A DNA stretch of 64,000 nt from Lactarius indigo. Taxonomy: Eukaryota; Basidiomycota; Agaricomycetes; Russulales; Russulaceae. The position numbers and the translations under genes are program-made. Positions 12,929 through 23,881 of the stretch are shown in pieces. Positions within the stretch are counted from its first letter, which is position 1. The number at the start of each line of letters is the position of its first letter. The DNA lies in the NCBI GenBank assembly GCA_025766275.1, contig JAFKAC010000143.1, forward strand, positions 1 through 64,000. Reading direction: 5' to 3'. The notes beneath the pieces were generated by a model. The model made no database searches and had not been told where the DNA came from. It worked only from the letters and a program-made list of their open reading frames with translations.

Positions 12929-15900
12929 CTAGTCAAACGGTACCCCGCAACTCGGGCACGTACGATTCCCACGGTCAAGCCAGCTACCTGCACACCGCTC
13001 ATGGAAACTGCGACGTCAAGTTCCTCGTTAGCACAGCTGACAAAAAAAAAAACACACGCACGCAAAAAGGAAAAAGACTCACGCGTGCTGGCAGCGCGGG
13101 CCCAGAGCGGCGCTCTCACGGTCGCGGAACTGCGTCGCGCATAACACGCACCGGTCCACGGTCGCGCCAAGCAGCACCAACTTGAGTTTCACGCGCCCAC
13201 TGCGCGTCACCCGCCGACGCACCACCTCTACGCGTCCCAGCTGCGCCCCATTCACACTGTACTGCGCACCCCCTGCCTGCGGCGGCGTCGTCGTCGTCGC
13301 AGCCATAGTCCTGGGGGGAGTAGTCGTCGTCGTCGTCGTTGTCGTCGTCGGCACCGCACGCGCGGCGGCGAACTTGGCTCCCTGTGCGAGAAACAGGTTC
13401 TGCGGAGGGTGCGGGGGAGCGACGGTCAGCGACGCGGTACGGCGGCAGAGCAAGGGAGAGGTGGCGCGCCTCGCGGTAGCGTCTGCCCATCGTCGTGGTA
13501 GTCGCTTCGTTCCCGTCATCGTGGTTAGGGTCGCTTGCGAATTCGCGCAACGTCGAGGACGGTGTGGACGGCGGCATCTCGTACGTACTCCCCGGCGAGG
13601 AGGGCTCCGACGCGTCCTCGTCGAAGACGGTGAATAGCTCGGACGGTGCGCCGCGCGGTGGGGTGCGTGGGCCGGGCTGGTTCACAAGCGGAGAAGGTGG
13701 GAGACAGGGTGCATTCGAAACCGGCTTGGTTTGCGAGAACGGCAGGGTATGCCAAAGTCCCTGCCTCTCGAGTTCTATTTCTTCATACGGAGGCAGGCCG
13801 CCAGGGATGTTGCCCGCAAGGAACGTGTCGAGTAAAACCGGTCGCACCGGGCCAGACTGCGAAGCGCCCGGCGGGTGAGGAAGCGGACGGCCGGGGTAAT
13901 GATACTGCTTGGGGTCTCCGCTGCTCGCTGGCATCCACTCATCAAGCTCGCTATCCGTGGAAGCGGCAGGTGCTACAGAGTCGGCCATCGGAGGGGTGGA
14001 AGCTGATTGCACATAAAGCTCGATGAGAGACTCCGTGTCGCCGACCGACATGACGGTGTCTCGTCTCGGGAGCGTGGGCGAGGGCGGGGCGGGTGGAATC
14101 AAAGCCTGCCTTTCGAACGACTGATTCGCAAGTGGGCTAGGATTCGGCGGCGCGAACGCGTGCAGCGCGTTGACAGAGGGCCGGGGTGTTATCGTCGGCG
14201 TGCGCGCGGTTCGTGCGTGTGCCTCCGAACGCGCGGGACTCACTGAGGGCACGGGGCCATCATCGCGGAGGGTGACCCCTATCCGACCTTCGTGACGCAC
14301 CGGGGACGGGTGCCTGCTGCCGCCGATGGTAGGGATCGGAAGTGTCAAGAGGCTGCGAACGGGGCTGCCGGGTGGCGTCACGAAATTCTCCTCCTCTTCT
14401 TCCTGCACGAGCGACGGGGGCAAAGCGCCAAGGACGGCTTCCTGGTCATGGCCGACCAGAGTTGCAGGAGTAACCGCATCATAGTCGACATTGGTGACGC
14501 CCGACTGTAGCGAGGCCGTAGATGGGGAAGTGGGCGTTGTAGTAGAACGAGTGGGTGACGGAACAGGCGAATAACGTTTGCGGGGGCTCCAAATCATCGA
14601 GGCAGTGGCCCGCAAGGAACGACCTCGTGCGGGGCTATCGATGGCCGTATGGGGTTGTTGAGGCACCTGCGCCGATTGCATCGGCAGCCTCTGGGAAGGC
14701 GAGGAAGGTGAAGGCACCGCCGCACTAGCTGAGGCAGTAGCCGAGACTGCAAATGTCGTCGGCTGTCGTTGGAGGGACGCGAAGACGGCCGCCGCGCGAA
14801 GGTCCATATGCGTGTTCGAACGCTGGGTTGCTGTCGGAGTAAGCGGTGATGTCGGAGGTGGGACCGGGTGATTTAGCATAGAGTGGTGCTTGGGGCGTGT
14901 ACCTTCACGACGCAGACCAGGTGACAGGTGGATCGCCGGGTCAGACTGCCTGGGTGTGCTGGGAAAATGCTCGGAAGCCGGAGAGACAGGGGGCATGGGG
15001 TAGCCGGAACCAGAAGCAGGAGGAGTTTCGCGCTCAACATCGCTAAGCATATCCCATGTGTCGAGAGGTTCAGGTGGCCCCCCGATCTGGGGTTCGGTGT
15101 TTCTATCCTTTCCCTTATTCCCGAATAGCTTGCGTGAGATGAGACCTTCCCCACGATGAGATTTGCTGGGGCTTCCCGGGCGATTAAGGAAATGGATTGG
15201 GAGCGAAAGCTGGGATGCAGCAGCATGCGTAGGAGTAGAAGGCGCAGAAGCAGGATGATCCCTCGATTTGAGGAGGCCTGAAAGAAGATGAAGACGCCGT
15301 CTGGGTGGTACAGGGGATGGAATCGAGTTGTGTGCTTCGACCGTGTGATCATCGCCCTGGGAATCAGTCGAAGGGCTGTAAGCAGTTATGTCATCCCTAT
15401 CGTCCTGAGGTGATTCGCTAAGGTGGGGCGTTAATGTCAACTGAGATGGCGACGAGCGCACGGTGCGCGTAGACGTTGGCGCTGTCCCGACCTCAAGGTG
15501 TGCCCTTTCAGGAAAAACCCGTATATGGCGGTCTTGCTCCCATGTGCCTACGGATGAAGTTGCTTCGCTGGTAGATATAACCTCTAGGTCCTCGTCTTCG
15601 TCTGAGTTGTCGTATTCAGCCTGTGTGCTGTATCGCAATGACTCGGATGACTCGGGATCAGGAAGTGTAGGGGTAAACACGGGTTGATTCTGGGAACGGG
15701 GTAGGGGGGGTATGAGGATGGGGGCTGAGTGGTAGCTATCCGCAAAGGACGAGTGGGTAGTGGTAGAGTCAGTCGGTGAAAGTGGTGGGGCATTCCTAGC
15801 CGCTGCTGCTGCTGCTGCAACGGCTTCGTCGAAGGATGGGGGCGGATAGTCAGGGATAGAGCCTAAAAAATGATACAAAAAAAGAAGCGTCTTCAATGGC

Positions 15901-16228
15901 CGCCCCTGACTGAAGATTTGGAGAGGCGGGTACCTGCATCTGATACGTCTGGCCGCCTGTTGGGACGGGAGCGGGCACTAGGAGAGCCGGGTTGGGTCCT
16001 TCGTGGAGTTCTGGGAGCGCCAACGTTGAAATGAGGCTCTTCGGGGGGTCTCTGCTGTCTCTCTTGTCTGGGGCGCTTCTCACGTCTAGGCTTTCTGGAG
16101 CGGCTAGTGGTTTCTTGAGGCATGAGAGCTAGCTGGCCGTGCTGGCGAATGACGTGAGTAAGATACGGCGCAAGGCGCGCTGCGTCCGTGATGCGTTGAT
16201 CTGTGGGCGAGCGGGTAGAGACCTGCAT
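12929..16228 (-). CDS. Large RING-finger protein with PY motif, putative E3 ligase
   Basis: The C-terminus forms a RING-H2-like zinc finger split by an intron at 13008-13082: VDRCVLCATQF, then RCQHAFHERC, then CPSCGVPFD and stop. This fits ubiquitin E3 ligase activity. The start is MQVSTRSPTDQRITDAARLA at 16228. A second exon ends TGGQTYQMQ, followed by an intron of about 75 nt, and the next exon opens SIPDYPPPSFDEAV with a poly-Ala run; PPPSF near YPPP resembles a PY/WW-binding site. About 800 Ser/Pro/Thr-rich, probably disordered residues follow. The reading frame shifts twice, near 16077 and near 13424, each matching one extra C in a C run. The corrected product is roughly 1,000 aa. The substrate is unknown. 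The opposite strand has no supported gene. Confidence 0.72.
13285..13355 (-). repeat. Trinucleotide-like tract coding poly-Thr
   Basis: Imperfect GTC/GTT (plus-strand) repeats in the RING-protein gene encode a Thr-rich stretch just before the RING domain. This is a simple-sequence tract prone to length change. Confidence 0.6.
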
Positions 16229-16537
16229 GGTGGTGAAAGTCGGGAGGAAACGCTGGTGCCCATGCCCTCACAACGAGGCTCAGATGATAGCGTTCTCCGA
16301 GCCCTTCCTCGGCTTCCTTTTCCAGGCAACCCTCATCTGTGGGTGATCATCTGGCACAAATTAAAGCACGCACGAAAAGCGTGGACGGTGGTGCTTGCTT
16401 CCATAGATAGGGGGTTTGATTACTGGTCAAGTGAGGTGAAGAGTAGAAGTGCTCACGTGGTTTTCACGAGGCGAGGCTCACACACGTGATCAATCCGGGG
16501 CTGCCAACTACAACCGCGACCGTGACCGCGACCCCAA

Positions 16538-19500
16538 ATGCCTGCTCGAACACCTGCGCCAATACTAGAAACAATCACTTCTGCCATTCCAAAGGCATTC
16601 GAACAGGCACAAAACTCATCTGCGAACCACCAGAAGAACTTTGTCGCCCTCCACAAGCTTCACTTTGAGGCGGCTGCCAAGACAGAGACGGTTCGCGGGG
16701 GCGATGGCGTCAAACTCGTCGGGGAACGCGCATTCGAAGATTGCTTCGTCGACATGGTGAATCGCGTCCTTGTAGTCAAGAAGGGGACGGGGGTCGCAGA
16801 CAGGGCCGTCAAGTTTGTGGCAGGTTACATCAAATTCCTCAACGCGAAGGGTGCGTGTTGATCTCTCATTAACGCGCCCCCACATCTCATCTGATGCCTT
16901 CAAGCCGCGGAAGAGAGATTGAAGCAAGAGGAAGGAGAGGACAATGATGATGAATCCACTGCGACGCGCTTTACTTATCGTCTGCTCAAACACTTTCTCA
17001 AAGGCTTCGAGGCAAAGGACAAAAACGTGCGTTACCGCGTTGTATGCTTCGTTGCGGAGGTGATTTCGCATCTCGGTGAACTCGAGTACGTGTTCTTCCT
17101 CTTTCGTCGCGTTTTCATCTCATCTTTCGTCAGCGAGGACATATACAACACCCTCCGGACCGCACTCTTGGAGCGTGTACGTGATAAAGAATCATTCATT
17201 CGTGTCCAGGCAGTTGCAGCGCTTGCCAAGATTTGTGGGTCCGAAGACCTTGGGGAGCTTGCCGAAGACGAACAAACCGCTACAGAGGTGCTTGAGGACC
17301 TCCTCGCCCACGACCCTTCCGCGTGTGTCCCTTAGCGCTCCATTCATCTTTCCCTGTCCATCCTAACGATCTCTACTTAGCGATGTACGCCGCGCTGCAC
17401 TCCTCAACATCCCTATCACCGTGGAGACACTTCCTACCGTCCTCGCTCGCACGCGCGACATCGATACGACAGTACGCAGATTAGTTTATGGCAACATCCT
17501 CCTCGCCCATGCGGAACCCCCGGATGGCGCCCTGCCCGGCGCAGCACACCCTCGCGCGCTAACGATTGCGCAGCGCGAGCTGATTGTGCGCAATGGGCTT
17601 GGTGATCGTGAACCTACAGTGCGTGCTGCGGCCGGAAAGCTCGTCGGCGCTTGGGTCGACGCAGTGGGCGTGGGGACCAAGAAAGGCGCTGTTCTTGAAG
17701 ACGTTCTTGCCTTCCTAGGCACCTTTGACCTCCGCGAAAGCGCGGTCGTGGAGGATGCATTGCTCAGTGTGTTTGTCACACGCGTGGATGTGTTTGATGC
17801 CCTTGAGTTCGATGGTGTGTTCATTCCGCTTTGTTTTCTCGCTATACAGCCCCTGAGTACTGTTTACGGAACGCAGAGGATTTCTGGCGCGGGTTGTCGC
17901 CAGAGAAAGCGTTCCTCGTGCGCGTGTTCGTTGACCACTGCGTAACGACAAAGGAGACCACTCGCCTCGAAAAGGTGCTCCCTGTTGTTACTGCCCACGC
18001 GTTCCGTATCCAGGAAGCGTACAACACCCTTCTCGACGTTCTCGACGGAGCGGAGGGGCCTGGGGGGGATGACGAAGCAATTGATGAACACGAGTTCATA
18101 CTCGCGGAACTTCTGCGCCTTGCGTTGAACCTCGATTATGCTGATGAAATTGGCCGACGGCGGCTGGAGCAATTCGTCCGTATGTATAACATTTATTCGT
18201 GCGTGGAAAACTAGTCAACAGGTAATTCGCAGGACATATGATATCGCAGGAGGCTCTTCCTTCGGGGCTCGTCACACGGTGCCTCGACGTTCTACGCACT
18301 CTGTCTTCGAGCGAGCGGGATCTTATACGCATCGTCGTCGAAGTTGTGCATGAGCTGCGCGATGCAAACGATGACGATGAAGTCATCGTCCGTCCGCACA
18401 CTTGCCCGATCTTTCCGCCTATCTAACTAAATGCACGCACCGGCGTCTACGTAGAACGAGCTCATTAACGATGACGATGATACAACGATCGACGGCCCGA
18501 CGACCGCCGCACCCCGTGCCCCACGAGGTCCCAAGTCCCACGCCGAGATGACAGCCGTGGAACGGGAGCGGGCGGATGCGATGGACGTGCGCTGTCTCGA
18601 TCTCTGCATCGGGATGCTTGAACGCGTCAACGGGGTAGGCCTCCACCCGCTTCCCACTATCTAGTAACCGATCGCTTCGTCCACGCAGACATTTGAGGAA
18701 AACTCCACGCTAGAAGGTATCCTCGGCGAGCTGATCGTGCCAGCGGTGAAACGCAAAGAACTCGTGCTGCGTGAGAAGGGGCTCGTGTGCCTCGGCCTAT
18801 GTTGCCTCATCACACGACGCATGGCCCTCAACTCGTTCCAGCTATTCTTGAGCCAAGTCCAGACCGCTCCAGAAGTACTCAAGCTGCGCGTGTTGCAAGT
18901 CGTGTTCGACGTGCTTATGGTACACGAGGGGGACTTCCTTGCCAACGCGAGTGTCGGCGTGCGTCCATGTCTGCTTCTCTTCACCCCTTGCTATGTGCTA
19001 AGTCCACGATATCGGTGACAGGGTGGACGGGTGATCGAGTTCCTGCTGCAGGTGCTCGGAAATGAAGAATCGGACAAGGTTCAGGCGCTCATATGCACCG
19101 GATTCGCGAAGCTCATGCTATCGGGAATGATTTCAGACGAACGGGTATGCTTTCACTCGTGCTACAATCGCCCCCACTGACTAGGTTTTCCGACTGACCT
19201 GTAGGTCCTTTCCAGCCTAGCGTTGATATACCTCTCGCCTGATACAGCGGAAAACCAAGAGCTGCGCCAATGCTTGTCTTACTTTTTCCCAGCCTTCAGC
19301 TATTCGTCTCCTACACACCAGCGCCTTATGCAGGAGGTGCGCAGACGGTTGGTGTATCACCTACCAAAACTCTAATGCCCACTCGATAGATATTCCTGCC
19401 CGTATTTGATCAATTAAGCAAAGGGCGTAGGGAGTTGGATGAGGGCCAAGAAATGGTATCTTCGGCGCAGGTCTGCGCAATGTTTGTGGATTGGACAGAC

Positions 19501-20749
19501 CCGCAAAAAGCCGTATGCATGTGAGCAAGCAGTTCTGCTTTGTACGCCTGGCTTAACCCCCCTCTCAGCGAAGCCCTTGGTCAGACTGCAGACCAGATGG
19601 TCCATATGGACATGGCCGCCGCGATCCTCCGCGCGCTCTTCAGCAAGGATGTCCCTCGTGAGTCATGCCCTCTTTCCCGAATCTATGAATATGCCCCTTT
19701 TACGAGCTCGCACCCACCTAGGAGACGATAAGAAAGTGCTCTGCCAAGCCCTCGCCAAGCTCTACCTCCCGCCCGAGACCGCCGACGACGACAAAGTGCG
19801 CACCCTCAAACTCCTCGTGGACAATCTGCGCACGCGCCGGCCGCCGCGTGAGGCCTCTGCGCTAGCCGCACTCTCCAAGTTCGACAACGCGCTCTCGAAG
19901 CGATTTGAGAAGCAGCTCGAGGACTTTGACGAAGCTGAGTACCGCCAGCTCGAGTCCCTTCGGGAGCTCTTCGAGTTTCTGGACGATATCGTGCCGCTCG
20001 AAGAAGATGAGGACGAGGAGGATGAGGCGCCTTCGACGAGGAAGCGCGGTGCGAGGAAACGCAGGTCGGAGAGCGTCACGACGGACGCTACGAGTGCTGA
20101 CGAAGAAGCGCGGACACCGCCGCGGGGCAAGGGCGGCAAGGCGCGGTCTAAGTATGACTCCAAACTCTATCGAAACATACGCTTATATATGGTTTTCTCT
20201 GTACAGACGACGTCGCACATCTCAATCTGATGAGGATGAGGAGCACGACGAGGAGGCTTCCCCAGCCCCTTCCGTGGCTCCCACACGCACCATGCCACGT
20301 AGAGCCGCGTAAGTAGATGCCAGCTGGGCGATGGAGGAACTACTGAACTCTGCCGTAGGACCAAGAAGGTCGATATGACGCCGATCAGGCTCGAGGGCGA
20401 TGACGATGAAGACGGGGAAAACAATGTCGACGAAAACAACGACGATGAGGACGACGAGTCCACGCCCGTTCCTCGTTCCAAGCGTCGTGCCACTGCGTGC
20501 GTGTCCCTTCTTTCTGCTTACTTTTTGGAGCTATAGTATCCTTACCCTACGTTCCTTCCCATTTTTATCAGCGAACCTGTTAGAAATGGGTCCAAGTCGC
20601 GATCTCACCGACAAGAGGAAGAGGACGAGCAGAATGACGATGACGACGATGACGACGAGGCATCAGAGCCAGCTGACTCAATTCTGGGTTCTGAAACGGA
20701 AGGGGAGGAGACAAATGAGGTGGATGGGCTGTTGGACGACTCGGAGTAG
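16538..20749 (+). CDS. YCG1: Condensin complex subunit 3 (Cap-G/Ycg1)
   Basis: A HEAT-repeat, non-SMC subunit of condensin, which compacts chromosomes in mitosis and with the kleisin forms a DNA-clamping pocket. Family signatures: TRFTYRLLKHFLKGFEAKD, RVVCFVAEVISHLGELDED, LLERVRDKESFIRVQAV, LLAHDPSADVRRAALLNI, RDIDTTVRRLVYGN, EYCLRNAEDFWRG, and the condensin-3 C-terminal block (LREKGLVCLGLCCLITRRMA, GKYLPPETAD-like segment). The tail is acidic and Arg/Ser rich and ends EVDGLLDDSE. Clear exons are 16538-16850, 16905-17085, 17134-17322, 17381-17814, 17850-18179 and 18233 to about 18390; further exons follow to the stop at 20747-20749. One phase mismatch near 19512/19568 was not resolved. Introns are 36-60 nt. 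The length of about 1,000 aa fits the family. No truncation is seen. Confidence 0.92.
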
Positions 20750-21347
20750 CGCCACTGGCACGTGACATGACCGTACCAATGCCGCGGTCTAATCAGAGGT
20801 ATGCGATCTATATTGTTGTAACCGTTTGTTGTAATTTTTCCTGTGATCATCTACCATCTACCATCCGATTTTCTTTTTTCATATGCACATACGCGTGCGA
20901 GAGGTTTTACGGCCACTCGGGCCCTAACATTATTGAATATAAAGGAACGGTCTGGCAAAGCCAACTGGGGTTCAGGACTGTTCTCGTGTCGCCGTGTATA
21001 ACATCACACCCCATATTCGTAGAGCGCAACCAGACAATCGAGCTTCTTCCATGCTTGTTGTCAAGGCTGTATTATTCGGTCCCTCCACTGGGTTCCCGTT
21101 CAGACCGGCGCAAGCGACCACCAGCGAGGCTCTCATCACAGCATTGCTTTTTACGTCTCAATTTATTCCAAGCTGACTACTCGCCTCATGTCACGATCCT
21201 TCGTTTGTTCTCACAATTCCCTTGACTGCCCGCAATTGATGGAGCGGCACCTCCTGACCTGCTGGATATAAGAGGTCGAGGTGAACGGCCATTCGTTTGA
21301 TACGCTCAGCGGCTCACTGCAGAGTAAACTCATCGCTACACTCTAAA

Positions 21348-22744
21348 ATGGCTAGTAAACTCCCCACCCGCAGAGTAGGCACGGCGCAAGTTTCGGCGAT
21401 AGGATACGGCGCCATGGGCATATCTAGCTACTACGGCGCCGCTCAGCCCGACGAAGAGCGATTCAAGGTAACTTCCGCTTCTGCCATGTGACCTAGTGAC
21501 GTCGCGAACCCTCTCACATGATGGCGCTCGTTTCCTTTTAGTTGCTCGATGCCGTCTACGAGGCCGGTTGCACCAACTGGGACACCGCAGACGCATATGG
21601 CGATTCGGAAGAGCTCATCGGTAAATGGTAAACGCTCTCATCGATGAGTCGTTCGCACGCTTGTCCGCTGAGCCGCGCGAACGCACAGGTTCAAGCGCAC
21701 TGGGAAGCGCAGCGAGATATTTTTAGCGACCAAGTTTGGCGCCGGTGCACCTTCGGGGAAGGTGATCGACTGTTCGCCCGCCTATGTCAGGGAGGCCCTG
21801 AACAAGTCTCTCGAGAGACTCGGCGTCGACTACATTGACTTGTATTATGCACATAGGTGAGGGCGATTTCCCCGTAGGGCGCGTGGAGATCTGATGTGGA
21901 TACTGATAAGGGCGGATCCCACTGTCCCCATTGAACACACTGTGGGAGCATTGGCGGAGCTTGTGAAGTAAGAGAACGTCCTTCACATCTTTTCCCCTTA
22001 TGTCACGGCTCATCCCGATTTACCCTACTGCAGGGAAGGAAAAATCAAGTTCATCGGCATCTGCGAGTGTAATGGCGAGACTCTGAGACGCGCGAACAAG
22101 GTCCACCCGATCTCAGCGATCCAGGTCGAATACTCACCTTTCACTCTGGATGCCGAGGATCCGAAGATTGGGGCCCTGCAAGCCGCGCGCGAACTCGGCG
22201 TAACCGTGTTCGCATATTCGCCGCTTGGGAGGGGACTCCTGACTGGCAAATACGTACGTCTGACACGCTTGTCTCTTAAGCGGAGAGAAGAACCTGAGGA
22301 AATGGTGCCCCCGTCGTTTCACAGACGAGTCCTGACGACTTCGAAGAAGACGATCTTAGGCGCTTTATTCCGCGGTATTCAAAGGAGAACTTCCCGAACG
22401 TGCTCAAGGTCGTGGAAGAAATCAAGCAGATCGGAGTGAAGCACGATGCGTCTGCGGGACAGGTTACGCTCGCTTGGCTCCTTGCACAGGGACCGGACAT
22501 CATCCCCATCCCTGGTACGCGTAATGTCAAGGTACGAAAAATAGAAAGAAAGCAAGAAAAAAATGTGGCGCTGACAATGCTTCTCTAGTATTTGAACGAG
22601 AACCTCGGCTCGCTGGATGTCAGGCTCAGTCCGGAGGAGGTGCAAGAAGTGCGTGGGATTGCCGAGCGCGCAGACTCAGTCCTGGGAGATCGCTACCCTG
22701 CCGGGTGGTTGGAGACGGTCTACGTGAACACTCCCCCGCTCTGA
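21348..22744 (+). CDS. Aldo/keto reductase (AKR13/YakC-like)
   Basis: An NADPH-dependent carbonyl reductase, probably cytosolic; substrate unknown. Seven exons (21348-21467, 21542-21627, 21689-21856, 21911-21967, 22034-22253, 22325-22531, 22589-22744) join in frame to 337 aa, the usual AKR size. The catalytic tetrad is visible: Asp54 and Tyr59 in NWDTADAYGDSEE, Lys84 in LATKFG, His124 in YYAHRADPTVP. Cofactor-binding features include FAYSPLGRGLLTG and IPIPGTRN. The start MASKLPTRRVG precedes RVGTAQVSAIGYGAMG. It is intact, with no indels, unlike the genes to the left. Neighbours are unrelated mitotic genes, so no pathway is implied. Confidence 0.92.
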
Positions 22745-22749
22745 ATCCC

Positions 22750-23880
22750 AATCTTCGTGGGAAGGGATGTGCAGATGACTTCAATGGGTGTATTTCGTGA
22801 AAGGTAGAATGTACCGAAAGAGTGGAAGAAAATCAATTGAGTTACAGTACGGGTCGAGTACGATACCGGCACAAAGCAGAACGCATGACACGAGCTAGGC
22901 AAGTAAGACCGTCGGAGAGCGCACTGTATCCGAGGCAATGAAACCGATTGTGTCAAGAGTAGGTTAGTCACGACGTGCGCAAGCGTTATGGCCATCCAAT
23001 ATTGGGTTGTGGATTACGGTCAGGTGGACGCAGACCCACCCCAAACGCCATTGTTATCGTCGTGCACTTATCGTGGACATCACCAGTGTGTCAAACCTCA
23101 TTCGGAAGCTTTGTTTTCGAATCCTCTATCTTTGGGCATTCGGAACATCTGCTCGTCTCCAACTCTTTGTTCTTGTCCGCGGATGCGATCGGGGAGCGGT
23201 GAGGGAGCGGCCACAAGAAGCACCAGAACGATACATGCAGATTTGCAGATTCAATTTCTCCTGTTTATGGTAACCCGTGTATGAGATGGCGTTCCCTTTG
23301 ACCGGATCTCCAATGCGAAAGAGAAAAACGGGGTACGCACAAAGCTTGCACAAAGTCACTAGCTGACTATCAAAGTCTTTTTTGATCCATAGACCACCTG
23401 AATATCGTTGTGTCGTTCAGATCTGTACATTATCGACGAGCATGCTTGGAATGGAGGTGCCTCAACAGAATGGTGTTCCTGACAGGGTTCCTGACTCGGA
23501 CGTGCCGGAAGGAACCGCCGTGGCGCAGGCTTCCTGGTGATGTGTGTGTTTCACCTAGGGCAGACACGAGGCTAATCGCTGGGAAATCAAAAGCACGATC
23601 ACGGCGCACGAATTATATCAAAGCTACGCGCACGACGAATGTAGTCTAGTGGGGAGATGTGCTCAGGCTGCTATCTCGCTGTAGGGGGCTGAGAACGCGA
23701 TCACGTGATGAATTGTGACGCGAGTGGTGGTGCTTATGTAATATACACGCCGTGGCAGCGTGGGTGTTCGACTTGTTCGAGTTTTACTTTAACTTGAACT
23801 TGCTCAACAACGCGCAAGGCGTCAACCAGCAAGTCGTGATAATTCTCTCTAGTTGTCTCTGGTGTTAGGCCTCTGTGACA
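22750..23880. other. Intergenic region between reductase and Polo kinase genes
   Basis: No supported gene. The last 150 bases before 23882 (TATATACACGCC near 23741, then pyrimidine-rich sequence) are likely the core promoter and 5' leader of the Polo-like kinase gene. Confidence 0.45.
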
Positions 23881-23881
23881 A

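Noticed and set aside
13182..14510. Plus-strand frames of 70-150 codons
   Set aside because: Shadows of the RING-protein gene in GC-rich, low-complexity sequence.
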